Positions 40,094 to 48,956 of a stretch of 49,197 bases of DNA are shown here, in pieces (positions within the stretch are counted from its first letter, which is position 1; every line of letters starts with the position of its first letter). The position numbers were made by a program, and so were the translations under genes. The notes below the pieces were generated by a model. The model had not been told where the DNA came from. It saw nothing but the letters and a program-made list of their open reading frames with translations, and did no database searches. The DNA comes from Colwellia psychrerythraea (GTDB lineage Bacteria > Pseudomonadota > Gammaproteobacteria > Enterobacterales > Alteromonadaceae). The stretch lies in NCBI GenBank assembly GCA_002163005.1, contig MAAF01000082.1:1-49197 (forward strand), in the 5' to 3' direction.

Positions 40094-40300
40094 ATGATTG
40101 AACTGAAAATACAGGCAGTTGGCGCGGGAGTAGGAGTAGAACTACCACCAGAAGTGCTAAAACAATTGCAAACCAGTGAAGGGGAAACTATCTTTTTAGA
40201 GAGTATGTTTGATGGCAGTTATAGCTTGACTAAACATGATGAAAAGTCTGCTGAGCTAATGATGCTAATTGACGGTCAAATGCACGAAGAAGACTCCTAA
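40094..40300 (+). CDS. Orphan AbrB/MazE-type DNA-binding protein
   Basis: The 68-residue protein fits the swapped-hairpin AbrB domain found in many antitoxins: GVGVELPPEVLKQLQ followed by EGETIFLESMFDGSYSLT. Antitoxins of this type are normally followed by a Doc or PIN-type toxin; here the next gene encodes a lipoate-ligase-like protein instead. It may be a remnant antitoxin or a small regulator. AGGAG precedes the ATG. Confidence 0.78.
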   Translation: MIELKIQAVGAGVGVELPPEVLKQLQTSEGETIFLESMFDGSYSLTKHDEKSAELMMLIDGQMHEEDS

Positions 40301-40338
40301 AGATATCAACGAAAATATGGGTAAACATAGCGTAAGAA

Positions 40339-41052
40339 ATGAAGATGAGTCGTGATAAATTACTACGTTATAAGCAGGTTTCTGTTGCTAATGTCTTTGA
40401 TAAAGAAACCCAGCTTATTGCCCAAATACAATCTGGTCAACTCAAGCAATGTCTAATGCTCTGGCAAGCCAAAGAAGCAACGTTGGTGTTGCCGGCAGGT
40501 AAAAAGTGGCCAGAAACTGATGATCTCACTCTGGCTTTATCAACCGAACGTTGGTTATTGCATTCAAGGAAAACTGGTGGAGCACCGGTGCCCCAATGTC
40601 CGGGTGTTATTAACTTATCTCACCTGTATCTTTGGCCAAATGACACACCTTACTCAATCCCCCAAGCTTATAAAAACCTATGCACTGTTTTGCATGGCTT
40701 CTTTGGTCAATTTAACTTAATTAGCCAAGCGCATGCTACAGAGTTTTCCTATTGCGATGGCGACTACAATATCAACTTAAACGGTAAAAAAATTGTTGGT
40801 ACTGCTCAGCGAGTGATCTTAAAAAAAGGTGGCGGTAAGATAGTATTAGCACAAGCCTTTATTCTTATTGATGTGATACTTGATGAGATCGTAAAGCCGG
40901 TTAACTTATGTTATCAACTCTCTGATAAAACGGAGCGGGTACAAGCGCAGGTACATACTACGCTTTTTGAAAATATTACCGAGCGACCGACAACAGAAAA
41001 ACTATATCAGCAGCTGACTCAAGCTTTTGTTGATAGTGGTTTATACACATAA
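40339..41052 (+). CDS. Lipoate-protein ligase A family protein
   Basis: The 237-residue protein resembles the biotin/lipoate ligase fold: RKTGGAPVPQCPGVINLS takes the place of the RRxSGGGAVxH motif, and the sequence NINLNGKKIVGTAQRVI matches the lipoyl-AMP Lys region (KIxGTAQR). The HVS-like catalytic features of a true ligase cannot be confirmed, so it could be an octanoyltransferase or amidotransferase relative. It follows the AbrB-like gene by 38 bases on the same strand. Confidence 0.8.
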   Translation: MKMSRDKLLRYKQVSVANVFDKETQLIAQIQSGQLKQCLMLWQAKEATLVLPAGKKWPETDDLTLALSTERWLLHSRKTGGAPVPQCPGVINLSHLYLWPNDTPYSIPQAYKNLCTVLHGFFGQFNLISQAHATEFSYCDGDYNINLNGKKIVGTAQRVILKKGGGKIVLAQAFILIDVILDEIVKPVNLCYQLSDKTERVQAQVHTTLFENITERPTTEKLYQQLTQAFVDSGLYT

Positions 41053-41099
41053 TGCACTACCAGTCATCCTAATCAGCCATCAATTAACTAGCTTGATTA

Positions 41100-41380
41100 T
41101 TTCCTAAAAGCCATTTTCTAACTGCAAATACAGATCGGCAAATCTAACGCGCTTTTGTAACCTTTGAAAAAGTGCTTATGAATCACATTACCTTTGTTGT
41201 CAATGACCACTACACCTGGAAAAGGGATACCGTAATGATCATTGTCTGAAGTCTATTCATTGTTAACCATACTATATGCCAGCATAGTTTGTACTTTTTG
41301 GTCTGATAAAACATATGTTACTCATGCAGATAAAGCTGTTAACATGCTCATCACTAATCGCTTTACCCAGTAAACGTTAC
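41100..41380 (-). pseudogene. Decayed peroxiredoxin/redoxin-domain gene
   Basis: Translating the minus strand gives YVLSDQKVQTMLAYSMVNNE, a stop, then HYGIPFPGVVVIDNKGNVI and HKHFFKGYK, after which the frame shifts to continue as FADLYLQLENGF and a stop. The middle part is a typical AhpC/thioredoxin-like C-terminal region (YGIPxPGxxxxDxxGxV). At least one in-frame stop and one frameshift are seen, and the N-terminal half with the active Cys is not recognisable. No intact copy lies in the window. Confidence 0.72.
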
Positions 41381-41389
41381 TGACTGCAT

Positions 41390-41605
41390 ATGACTAATAA
41401 AAATGATGACAGTATTTGTCCCTTATGCCAGCAAAAGAATCGCTGCGATGTTAAAGCAGCTAGTAATTGTTGGTGTATGAATACTCCAGTTCCAGAGGCG
41501 CTGTTAGCAAAAATACCCGCGCATCTTAGAGGTGTTAGCTGTGTGTGTAATGCTTGTATTACAAATTATCAGCGCCAACAAGGTTTAAAGACTAGCGTAG
41601 AATAG
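41390..41605 (+). CDS. Cysteine-rich CWC-family protein
   Basis: The 71-residue protein has six or more cysteines arranged CPLCQQKNRC, NCWC and CVCNACI, which matches the small CWC family. The cysteines probably bind a metal, but no function is established. No clear ribosome site precedes the ATG. Confidence 0.8.
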   Translation: MTNKNDDSICPLCQQKNRCDVKAASNCWCMNTPVPEALLAKIPAHLRGVSCVCNACITNYQRQQGLKTSVE

Positions 41606-41743
41606 TTTGATTTTTTGATGGCGATTTTGCAAAGCGTAAAAATAAAAGCACATTGGTGTAAATTTTTTTTAGTCTCTACCTCTACGCAAATTGTGCGCAT
41701 CCAAGTAACATATCACCTATGAATGTATTTTCTCGAAATCGTT

Positions 41744-43231
41744 ATGAATAAAACATCAGCTGCTTATCAGCCATTACTCAACTCAAATGCAAAAATTGCC
41801 ATTATTGGTGGTGGCGTTGCAGGCTCAACTATTGCGTTGCGTTTTGCTGAATTAGGTTTAGATACCACGCTGATAGAAAAGGGCCCGAGCTTAGTTAATG
41901 GCCCGCCTATATGTCATTTGCATGCTGGCGGTAACTTGTATCGTGAAATATGTGATGAGCAATGCCTTACTCTATTACAGCAATCGATAGACACAGTTAA
42001 AGTTTATCCTCAGAGCGTTAATATTCGGCCAACGGTTATTGCTTTGCCTAAAACGGATAATGGCCAGCCTGAAGATTTATTACCTCGATTAAAGAAGTTA
42101 CGCGCCAAGTATAGTGAACTTGTCACTCAAGATAGTCGTAACAAGGTACTCGGTGAGCCGGAAAATTATTTTCGTTTTTATTCACGAGAACAACTTGATG
42201 CTTTGCTGGATTTACCTTTACCCAAAACGGCACAAAATGATACTGATTGGTTAATCGCTTTTGCACAACACGTTGATTTAGAAAGTCTTAAATTTCCTGT
42301 GTTGCTAGTGCAAGAGTATGGTTTATCAGCATTTCGCTTTGCTGCTATAGCGAGTTTAGCGATAGAGAAGTTACCTAGTTGTCACCTTCAAACAGATAGC
42401 CAAGTAGTTGCGATTGCTCAAAATGAAAATACCTTAGGTTGGCAAGTATCCACTCAAGTATCAACTCAACATCAGCAAAGCCACACTAAAATTGATCAGC
42501 ACTTTGACTATGTTATTAATGCCTGTGGTTTTAAAAGTGGTGAAATTGACGACATGGTCAGTGCTAAACGTAAACGTATGGTGGAATTCAAAGCGGCTTA
42601 TGTAGCACATTGGCCTCAATGCCAAGGTTTATGGCCTGAGATTGTTTTTTACGGCGAGCGAGGTACTCCTCAAGGTATGGCGCAATTAACGCCTTATCCT
42701 GATGGTTATTTTCAGCTGCATGGCATGACGCAAGACATCACCTTATTTGACCAAGGATTAGTTGCTAGTTCTTTAGAAAGTGCGCAGCCGCAATTAGCAC
42801 AACGCTTTATTGAAAAGATTGATAAAAAATGGCCTGAGCAATTGGTGAAGAATAGAACCTTAGGTTCTATTGAGCATATAGCTCAGTTTATCTCGGCTTT
42901 TAGCTCGGCTGAGGTCGCAGCCAAGCCGTTATTTGGTGCGCAGCAAATTCCAGGTGAAAATGCGGATTTACGTGCTGCCGATGTGTCATTTTATGGCCAA
43001 CACTATGCGCGTACAGAAATAGTTAAAGCATCGTCAGCTTTAGCTGCGGCCGATGCGATATTAAATAACTTAGTCGATTGCGGCTTAATAGACACCTTAC
43101 AATTAGGACGCTATCTGACGGAACATTACTTCCCAGTAAGCCAACAGTGTTGCGAAAAAGAAGTAACAGACCGGGCGATGATATTAGCCAAACAGCGTGA
43201 TTATCCAATAGCGTTAGCAAAAAATCTGTAA
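41744..43231 (+). CDS. FAD-dependent oxidoreductase of unknown substrate
   Basis: The 495-residue protein has an N-terminal FAD motif, IAIIGGGVAGSTIALRF, and a DadA-like fold further on. The segment GPPICHLHAGGNLYREI and the C-terminal GAQQIPGENADLRAADVSFYG look family-specific, but I cannot name the substrate. I prefer the ATG at 41744; 41723 is also possible, and neither has a clear ribosome site. It converges on gph over a hairpin. Confidence 0.78.
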   Translation: MNKTSAAYQPLLNSNAKIAIIGGGVAGSTIALRFAELGLDTTLIEKGPSLVNGPPICHLHAGGNLYREICDEQCLTLLQQSIDTVKVYPQSVNIRPTVIALPKTDNGQPEDLLPRLKKLRAKYSELVTQDSRNKVLGEPENYFRFYSREQLDALLDLPLPKTAQNDTDWLIAFAQHVDLESLKFPVLLVQEYGLSAFRFAAIASLAIEKLPSCHLQTDSQVVAIAQNENTLGWQVSTQVSTQHQQSHTKIDQHFDYVINACGFKSGEIDDMVSAKRKRMVEFKAAYVAHWPQCQGLWPEIVFYGERGTPQGMAQLTPYPDGYFQLHGMTQDITLFDQGLVASSLESAQPQLAQRFIEKIDKKWPEQLVKNRTLGSIEHIAQFISAFSSAEVAAKPLFGAQQIPGENADLRAADVSFYGQHYARTEIVKASSALAAADAILNNLVDCGLIDTLQLGRYLTEHYFPVSQQCCEKEVTDRAMILAKQRDYPIALAKNL

Positions 43232-43249
43232 ATTCCCCGCTATTATTAG

Positions 43250-43267
43250 CGCACTATGTTTAGTGCG
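43250..43267. terminator. Hairpin between oxidoreductase gene and gph
   Basis: CGCACTA and TAGTGCG form a perfect 7-bp stem with a TGTT loop between converging genes. The U-tract is weak, so this is a tentative terminator. Confidence 0.5.
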
Positions 43268-43287
43268 TTATTGCTAGCACGCTATAA

Positions 43288-43968
43288 TTAATGCTTTAGT
43301 GCTGTCAGTAGCTCAGCAAAAGTATCAAAGCACCAATGCGGCTGATATTGATTGATATCTTCACCGTAGTTATAACCATAGGTTAAGCCGATACTATCAA
43401 TGTTGGCTGCTTTTGCCGCTAAGATATCATTTTTAGAATCTCCAATCATCACACACTGTTCAGCCGTCACGTTAAGCTGCTCCAAGGCATAATATAAAGG
43501 TGCTGGATGGGGTTTTTTCTCAGCTAACGTATCACCACCAATCAATAACTCAAATACATTATCAATACCTAAACCCGTTAATATCGGTTGAATGAAAATG
43601 GCCGGTTTGTTGGTAATAATAGCAAGGCGAAAGCCTGCCGCTTTTAAGGTAAATAATCCTTGTTGTACATCGTCATACAGTACTGATTCTATGCATAAGC
43701 ACTGCTGGTAATGCTTAAGAAAAATGGCTAACGCCTCCTGAACCAATGATTCTTCTAATTGTTTATCAATGGTTGATGAGCCTGATAATGCGCGTTCAAT
43801 TAATACCTTGGCACCATTACCTACCCAATGGTGAATTGTGTCTTGGTCGAAAGTCGTTTTGTTTAACTCTTTAAGCGTTCTATTAACAGCTAAAGCAAGA
43901 TCTGGCCCGCTGTCTACTAAGGTACCATCGAGGTCGAATAACAGGACATTTTTTTCTTCAAGACTCAC
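43288..43968 (-). CDS. gph: Phosphoglycolate phosphatase
   Basis: Gph dephosphorylates 2-phosphoglycolate, a by-product of DNA repair at 3'-phosphoglycolate ends. The 226-residue HAD protein has LLFDLDGTLVDSGPDL, a cap domain, ITNKPA, KKPHPAPL and VMIGDSKNDILAAKAA. The start codon is GTG at 43968; AGAAAG lies just upstream. Confidence 0.92.
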   Translation of the reverse strand: MSLEEKNVLLFDLDGTLVDSGPDLALAVNRTLKELNKTTFDQDTIHHWVGNGAKVLIERALSGSSTIDKQLEESLVQEALAIFLKHYQQCLCIESVLYDDVQQGLFTLKAAGFRLAIITNKPAIFIQPILTGLGIDNVFELLIGGDTLAEKKPHPAPLYYALEQLNVTAEQCVMIGDSKNDILAAKAANIDSIGLTYGYNYGEDINQYQPHWCFDTFAELLTALKH

Positions 43969-44328
43969 AGCTTTCTCAATAGGGGATAGGAAAAATATAG
44001 GTGATTATTTTACCATGTCATTGGTAATAGTGCAGGCAAAAGTACTGTCAATAATAGCCAATCGCCTGAGGTTAGATTTTCTAACCGATATTCTGTATTG
44101 GAGTTCTGTAAAATCACTACCATTTACATTAAATAAGGCTACAGCTTTCACTTTAAAATAAGCAGTGAGGATAAATTTTCAAGAGCAAGGTGTTTGATTA
44201 AGCAATGAGAAGGTTTGTATAAATATTACATCGTATTACAGCCACTATTACTTTTAATCTTCCTATGCCTATAATGTCGTGACTTGTTTTTATGCAGTTG
44301 AAATTTAAATTAAAAAAAGGAAAGAGTT
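43969..44328. other. Intergenic region upstream of gph and the DP-EP gene
   Basis: About 360 AT-rich bases sit between two diverging genes. A TATAAT at about 44271 is a possible -10 for the rightward gene. No gene or strong repeat is seen. Confidence 0.5.
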
Positions 44329-44883
44329 ATGAATGCACCGGAAAACCTGACACTTGATACGCAAACCATTACCGTGCCCTTCACGTCCAATATCGATGAT
44401 GATTTAGTTGGTTCAGTGGTAACTTTCTTTAAAGTTCAACCTACTCAAAGTGGTGAGGATTGGGTTACTGAATTAGTTAATACTTCCACTGCGACAACAT
44501 CGCCAGCACCATCTTTATTATTTCAATTTGAGTCGGTTGATAGCCCCAGCGGTATACAAAAAGAACTTGAACCGCATCAGAAAGTAACGCTGATTGTTGA
44601 CCTACAACAAAGTGATACTGAGTTGTGGCAATTTTATGGGGCAGGTGTTGTTTTTATTGATGAGCCGCCAGCAAGTATGTTACGTGTGCAAACCGAAATA
44701 AAATATCAAGGCCAGCGTTTAGTTATTACGGTCGATAATGTGGAAAGTAATTTAGATGTTACTGAATTAGCCTTTCGTTATATTGCTTCGTGCATAGATG
44801 TGAGTAATAAATGTGCTGGCGAATTGAAAGTCTATTATTCGCAAGACCCTAGTATTAGCATTGGTCGTCGCCGTGAAAATTAA
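44329..44883 (+). CDS. Probable DP-EP family protein
   Basis: The 184-residue acidic soluble protein has no signal peptide or membrane helix. Two conserved-looking pairs, an EP in FIDEPPA and ELEPHQ and a DP in YSQDPSISIGRRR near the end, match the features that gave the DP-EP (DUF1888) family its name. The function of that family is unknown. AAGGAAAG precedes the ATG. It converges on the kinase gene with only nine bases between the stop codons. Confidence 0.62.
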   Translation: MNAPENLTLDTQTITVPFTSNIDDDLVGSVVTFFKVQPTQSGEDWVTELVNTSTATTSPAPSLLFQFESVDSPSGIQKELEPHQKVTLIVDLQQSDTELWQFYGAGVVFIDEPPASMLRVQTEIKYQGQRLVITVDNVESNLDVTELAFRYIASCIDVSNKCAGELKVYYSQDPSISIGRRREN

Positions 44884-44892
44884 TTAAGCGGA

Positions 44893-44927
44893 CTAAAGCT
44901 GGCAGCGTTCTGTTTTGCCAGCTTTAG
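44893..44927. terminator. Hairpin at the convergent DP-EP/kinase junction
   Basis: A perfect 12-bp inverted repeat, CTAAAGCTGGCA with TGCCAGCTTTAG, has an 11-base loop. The left arm starts exactly at the kinase stop codon, so the stem lies within the last codons of that gene. There is no T-run after it in either direction, so it may act only weakly as a terminator. Confidence 0.55.
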
Positions 44928-47709
44928 CCCATATTTTTCCAAAATCAGCGTTGCTACATAGAGGATCAAACCATGGCAGGTTAAACCAAACAAGTCCAAA
45001 ACCAGCGGCTAAGGCTTCCTCTACTTGATTGACTGCAGATATCTGTTCAGCTAACTGGCTATAGACCAAGGCAGCGGCAAAAGCCACTTCGCCATTGTCC
45101 GGCGCTAATTTTTTCGCCTGATTAAGTGCTTTAATTGCTTCTTTATTTCTACCCAAATGCACATAAGCTTGTGAGCGCTCTAACCAAGATTTAACATCAT
45201 TTCTTGCTTTATTTAGCTCTACAACGTGAAGATAATGTCTGTGTGCTTGTTCAGTTGAACCCAATATCAGCTTGATGTCTGCTAAATTTAGTATCTTTGT
45301 TGGGTGCTTAGGGCTGGTTTTTACCGCTAATTGAGCCATTCTTAAAGCATCTTGATAGCGGCCAACTAGCGTATAGGCTATGCCTAAATTATCTATATCA
45401 CTGCTTTGCGGATTTTCCTTGATGATAGCTTCATAAAGTGCAATGGCAGGTTTTAGTGCCCCTTCCGATAAATATATTCCAGCTAATAATTGCTTGGCAC
45501 CATAGTATTGTTCAGTTATATCCAGCAGATTGTTAAGGGTATTTTTAGCATTAGTAAAATCACTTAACAAGTAATAGCTAAATGCTAAGTTATATAAATT
45601 TTTTGTGCTAGGCCGTAGCGTGAGTGTTGATTGGTAATTTGCTACCGCTTGCAATAATTCATTGTTATCCATATGCAAGGCAGCTTGCAACTCTAACTGC
45701 GTAGATTCATCGATGCCACGTTGTATCGTTATGTTTAATTGTTTGCTAGCCTGATCAAAGTCTCTTAAAGCGAGTGAGATCCAGAATTCATCAATGGCTT
45801 GGAAAATGCTGTATTTATAGTCTGGTGGCGCTAGTGATAACACTTTTTTCGCAAGTTCTGCGTATTTTATTTCATTAGTTTTATAGTATAAATCAATAGC
45901 CGTTTCTCTATATAGGGCATAAGCACTATATAAATAGGGCGAGCTAGTGAGCATATTTTGCAATTGCTCTAATGTATTATCATCACTGCGACCTTGCACT
46001 AAAACGGTATTATAAAGCTTGGCAAAAGCAAGGTAATCTTGCTGCTTAACCGACTGCTCGGTTAAATACTTTTCATTATACTGAGGGTAAATAGTGGCAA
46101 GGTAAGTTTGAGTAATTTCTTTGATATCATAATAATTCTCTACTTGGCTTGGCCATTTTTTTTGCGCCAAGACGGTCCACTTGTTAGTGTTATTCTTATC
46201 GTTATTGTTACTATTATTTTTTACCGTGAGTCGCGACAAAGTAACATCACATTTAACATTATTACAGTCAAGCTGTGTGGTGATTATGTCACTTGCCCCT
46301 GTTGCCGCGGCTATGTTCGCCAGGGAGACAGTTTCACCCGTTGAGCTTTTACTGACCCCAGCAACCTCACGACGAGAAATCAATCTCAGGCCTTTGGTAT
46401 TAATAATACTCTGGCGAATAGCATCATCTAGAGTCGCTGTTACTAAGTCTTTTTGCATATCAGCAATAGGTTTTTCAGGATTACTATTTGTGATAGTTGC
46501 TGGCAGTACTACGATATAACGTGCTGGCAAGTCGGCAGGAGCAAATAAGGTTTCACTATAAATACCCACGCCAACGAACAAGCTTGCTAACAAAGCAAGA
46601 CCTGCAATAATAAACTGCCTGCTCTTATGTTTATTAATTGCTACGTTACCAGTGGATATTTGATTTGTAGCTAGCTTATCAGTAGCTAATTCACTGGTTG
46701 AGAACTCATTGGCAGTCAGTGCAGCAGAAAATTCTGTTGATAGTTCGGCAGTAATAGGCTGAGTATCTTCAGCCAGTATTTCTTGTTGGGTAAGATGTTT
46801 GGTGATTTGTTCAAATTGCTGCGTAACCCACTGACTTGATTGCGGGCGACCCTCTGGTTGATGAGTTAATAATTTATTCAGTAAATTGATTAACTCTCGA
46901 GGTAACTGCGGCACTATGTCTTGTGCTTGTTGGCACTGTGCATTGAGGATATTTTGCGCCGTTTGCGTTGCGGTTTCACCAGCAAAGGGGTGGCGGCCGC
47001 TAATTAACTGAAAAGCGATAATACCTAAAGAAAATAAATCACTTCTAAAATCAATCGTATTGTTTGTTTGACCGTTTATTGGATTGGCACTAGTGCTAAG
47101 TAAAGCTTGGTAAAGCTGTTCAGGCGACATTGCTGTTTGACTGCCAAAGCTCTGCGAGTTATTTGCGGTATTGGCATTACCACTGGTCAGTTTGGCAATA
47201 CCAAAATCAACAATTTTAACGCCGCCATGATCATCAATGATGATGTTGCTCGGTTTTAAATCGCAGTGCACTATGCCCTGAGCATGTGCTGCGGTTAAGC
47301 CTTTACTAATTTGGCTGATAATAGCAAGTTTCTGCGAAAGTGAATTAATGTGCTCTTGCTGATAATGATGTAACGTTTTACCGGCAAGGTATTCCATCAC
47401 TAGGCATATTTGCTCATCTTCTTGGGTAATATCGTAGATTTGAACAATATTGGCGTGATTCAGTTTGGCTAATAACTGTGCTTCTAGTAGCGCATTTTCT
47501 ATTACTTTGGCATCACAGTCATCAGTACTACCATTGTCATTTGGCACGGAGTGCGTCGTGGTTAGCGTGGGTTTGAGTGTTTTAATGGCCACCGTGCGGT
47601 GTAAACGTTGATCTTCAGCCAAATAAATTTGTCCCATGCCACCTTGGTTGAGTAGCTTGATAATCTTATAATGACCGAGGTGAGTGCCTAGTGGGCTTAA
47701 GTCTGACAA
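44893..47709 (-). CDS. Transmembrane Ser/Thr protein kinase with periplasmic TPR region
   Basis: The 938-residue protein has a cytoplasmic kinase domain (about 13-305), a membrane helix (about 365-384, FIIAGLALLASLFVGVGIY) and a long periplasmic part. Kinase landmarks: glycine loop NQGGMGQIYL, Lys43 in VAIK, Glu76, HCDLKPSN at 148-155 and DFG at 168-170. The usual HRD reads HCD, so the kinase is of the non-RD type. Outside the membrane, residues about 396-500 resemble a TolB/CsgG-like nucleotide- or protein-binding fold (YIVVLPATI, LRLISRREVAG), and from about 560 to the end there are several tetratricopeptide-like repeats. The start lies one base after the stop of the FHA gene, so the two are cotranslated. 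Confidence 0.9.
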   Translation of the reverse strand: MSDLSPLGTHLGHYKIIKLLNQGGMGQIYLAEDQRLHRTVAIKTLKPTLTTTHSVPNDNGSTDDCDAKVIENALLEAQLLAKLNHANIVQIYDITQEDEQICLVMEYLAGKTLHHYQQEHINSLSQKLAIISQISKGLTAAHAQGIVHCDLKPSNIIIDDHGGVKIVDFGIAKLTSGNANTANNSQSFGSQTAMSPEQLYQALLSTSANPINGQTNNTIDFRSDLFSLGIIAFQLISGRHPFAGETATQTAQNILNAQCQQAQDIVPQLPRELINLLNKLLTHQPEGRPQSSQWVTQQFEQITKHLTQQEILAEDTQPITAELSTEFSAALTANEFSTSELATDKLATNQISTGNVAINKHKSRQFIIAGLALLASLFVGVGIYSETLFAPADLPARYIVVLPATITNSNPEKPIADMQKDLVTATLDDAIRQSIINTKGLRLISRREVAGVSKSSTGETVSLANIAAATGASDIITTQLDCNNVKCDVTLSRLTVKNNSNNNDKNNTNKWTVLAQKKWPSQVENYYDIKEITQTYLATIYPQYNEKYLTEQSVKQQDYLAFAKLYNTVLVQGRSDDNTLEQLQNMLTSSPYLYSAYALYRETAIDLYYKTNEIKYAELAKKVLSLAPPDYKYSIFQAIDEFWISLALRDFDQASKQLNITIQRGIDESTQLELQAALHMDNNELLQAVANYQSTLTLRPSTKNLYNLAFSYYLLSDFTNAKNTLNNLLDITEQYYGAKQLLAGIYLSEGALKPAIALYEAIIKENPQSSDIDNLGIAYTLVGRYQDALRMAQLAVKTSPKHPTKILNLADIKLILGSTEQAHRHYLHVVELNKARNDVKSWLERSQAYVHLGRNKEAIKALNQAKKLAPDNGEVAFAAALVYSQLAEQISAVNQVEEALAAGFGLVWFNLPWFDPLCSNADFGKIWAKAGKTERCQL

Positions 47710-47710
47710 A

Positions 47711-48751
47711 TTAGCTGACTACTGTATTAGAGGGGGCAATCGACGCTTGCTGAAGAGATCCCGGATCTTGTGAAAGTGAACATTCAAGTTTTTGACCTTT
47801 ATAAATCTTAAAGGTTGGACAGCCAAAACGCACTCGGCGTAATTGTCGTTCAATTAAATCTTCCGCATTAAGTACATTAGATAATAACTCGGTGAACTGT
47901 TTTCGGCTACGATGTATTTGAATATTTAGGTATGACATATCGACACCTAAATCTCTCAGCAAACAGTCAGTGTTTATCCAACCTTGTTCGGCAATGGGCA
48001 TGCCTTTCTCGGCATCAGCGACTCTATATCTCGCTAAGTTCAAGGTTAAATAGTGATGGCTGCGACTCTGCAAATTTATACTGCCCTGTGCAGATTTTAC
48101 CGTTAGCTTGGTAATTTCTTCATCTAAACTGAGTTCAAAAAGACATTGTATGTCATCAATGTTGAGCTGAGGTTTTGATTGGATCTCTGTACTGTCTTCT
48201 AAATGACTTAATTGAAATTGCCAGCGTTGGTTGTCAAACTCAATAATATCATGCTCGAGTAACAAACGCGGTTGTAACTGAGGTTCGTTAATGTATTCGA
48301 TACGCCATTGGCCAGTCACTTGATTCAAAATCAAGGCGACTTCGGGTTCATTTTCATTGGGTAATAAATGATAGGATTGTAATGAAATAGCCTCTTTACT
48401 GTCACCGCGCTGCTCTTGGTTACTCTCTGGATAAGGGATTAGTTTAACGCTAGGTGGATTTAACTCTTCCACAGTAAAAACTATCTCATCGTCATTGGAG
48501 AAACGAATTTCGTCACCAACTTTTAGTAATTTTGGTTGTTGTTTAGTGAGCTTTTTTTTATTCAACCAAGTGCCATTACTGCTTAAATCACGGATAAACC
48601 ATTGCTGGTTATGCCATTCAATAACCGCATGCATCTTAGAAATACGCGGATTGGTAATAAGGGTATCTACCGAATAAGCAAAACGACCAAAATTATGGTA
48701 AGCATATAAATAACATCGTTTTTTTGATTGCTGATTGAATAAATAAGCCAT
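47711..48751 (-). CDS. FHA-domain protein with C-terminal winged helix
   Basis: The 346-residue cytoplasmic protein begins with an FHA domain (about 1-95): FGR (22-23), RISKMHAVI (Ser38, His41) and NGTWLN (from 59) provide the phosphothreonine-binding site, then VGDEIRF. A middle stretch around 130-185 looks like a second, degenerate FHA-type segment. Residues about 210-325 form a winged-helix DNA-binding domain related to OmpR-type regulators (LTLNLARYRVAD, then NIQIHRSRKQF as the recognition helix and a wing VRFGCPTFKIYKG). It should read the kinase's phosphorylation state and change transcription. It is the first gene of a two-gene unit with the kinase. Confidence 0.85.
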   Translation of the reverse strand: MAYLFNQQSKKRCYLYAYHNFGRFAYSVDTLITNPRISKMHAVIEWHNQQWFIRDLSSNGTWLNKKKLTKQQPKLLKVGDEIRFSNDDEIVFTVEELNPPSVKLIPYPESNQEQRGDSKEAISLQSYHLLPNENEPEVALILNQVTGQWRIEYINEPQLQPRLLLEHDIIEFDNQRWQFQLSHLEDSTEIQSKPQLNIDDIQCLFELSLDEEITKLTVKSAQGSINLQSRSHHYLTLNLARYRVADAEKGMPIAEQGWINTDCLLRDLGVDMSYLNIQIHRSRKQFTELLSNVLNAEDLIERQLRRVRFGCPTFKIYKGQKLECSLSQDPGSLQQASIAPSNTVVS

Positions 48752-48956
48752 AGTAAAACCTAACTAAGCAAAGCCGAAAGTGAATTTTTGTCGGGAAAAA
48801 TTAGAATATCGTTTATTAGTAGTAGTGTCCAGTCGTTTGCCCCTCGTTAACTCATTAACATTGCTGGTTTTTACCTAGCTGTAATAAGATGTAATATTTT
48901 TTCTCGGCAAACTCGTTATGCTTAATCGATTACCAAGATACTTATTGTTATATAGC

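Noticed and set aside
40094..41052. Standard toxin-antitoxin module
   Set aside because: The second gene has a lipoate-ligase-like fold rather than a Doc, PIN or RelE-type toxin.
43838..44161. Open frame over the gph start
   Set aside because: It overlaps gph on the opposite strand and has no ribosome site or recognisable protein.
46181..46519. Hydrophobic open frame opposite the kinase gene
   Set aside because: It mirrors the coding strand of the kinase's periplasmic part; hydrophobicity comes from the codon complement.
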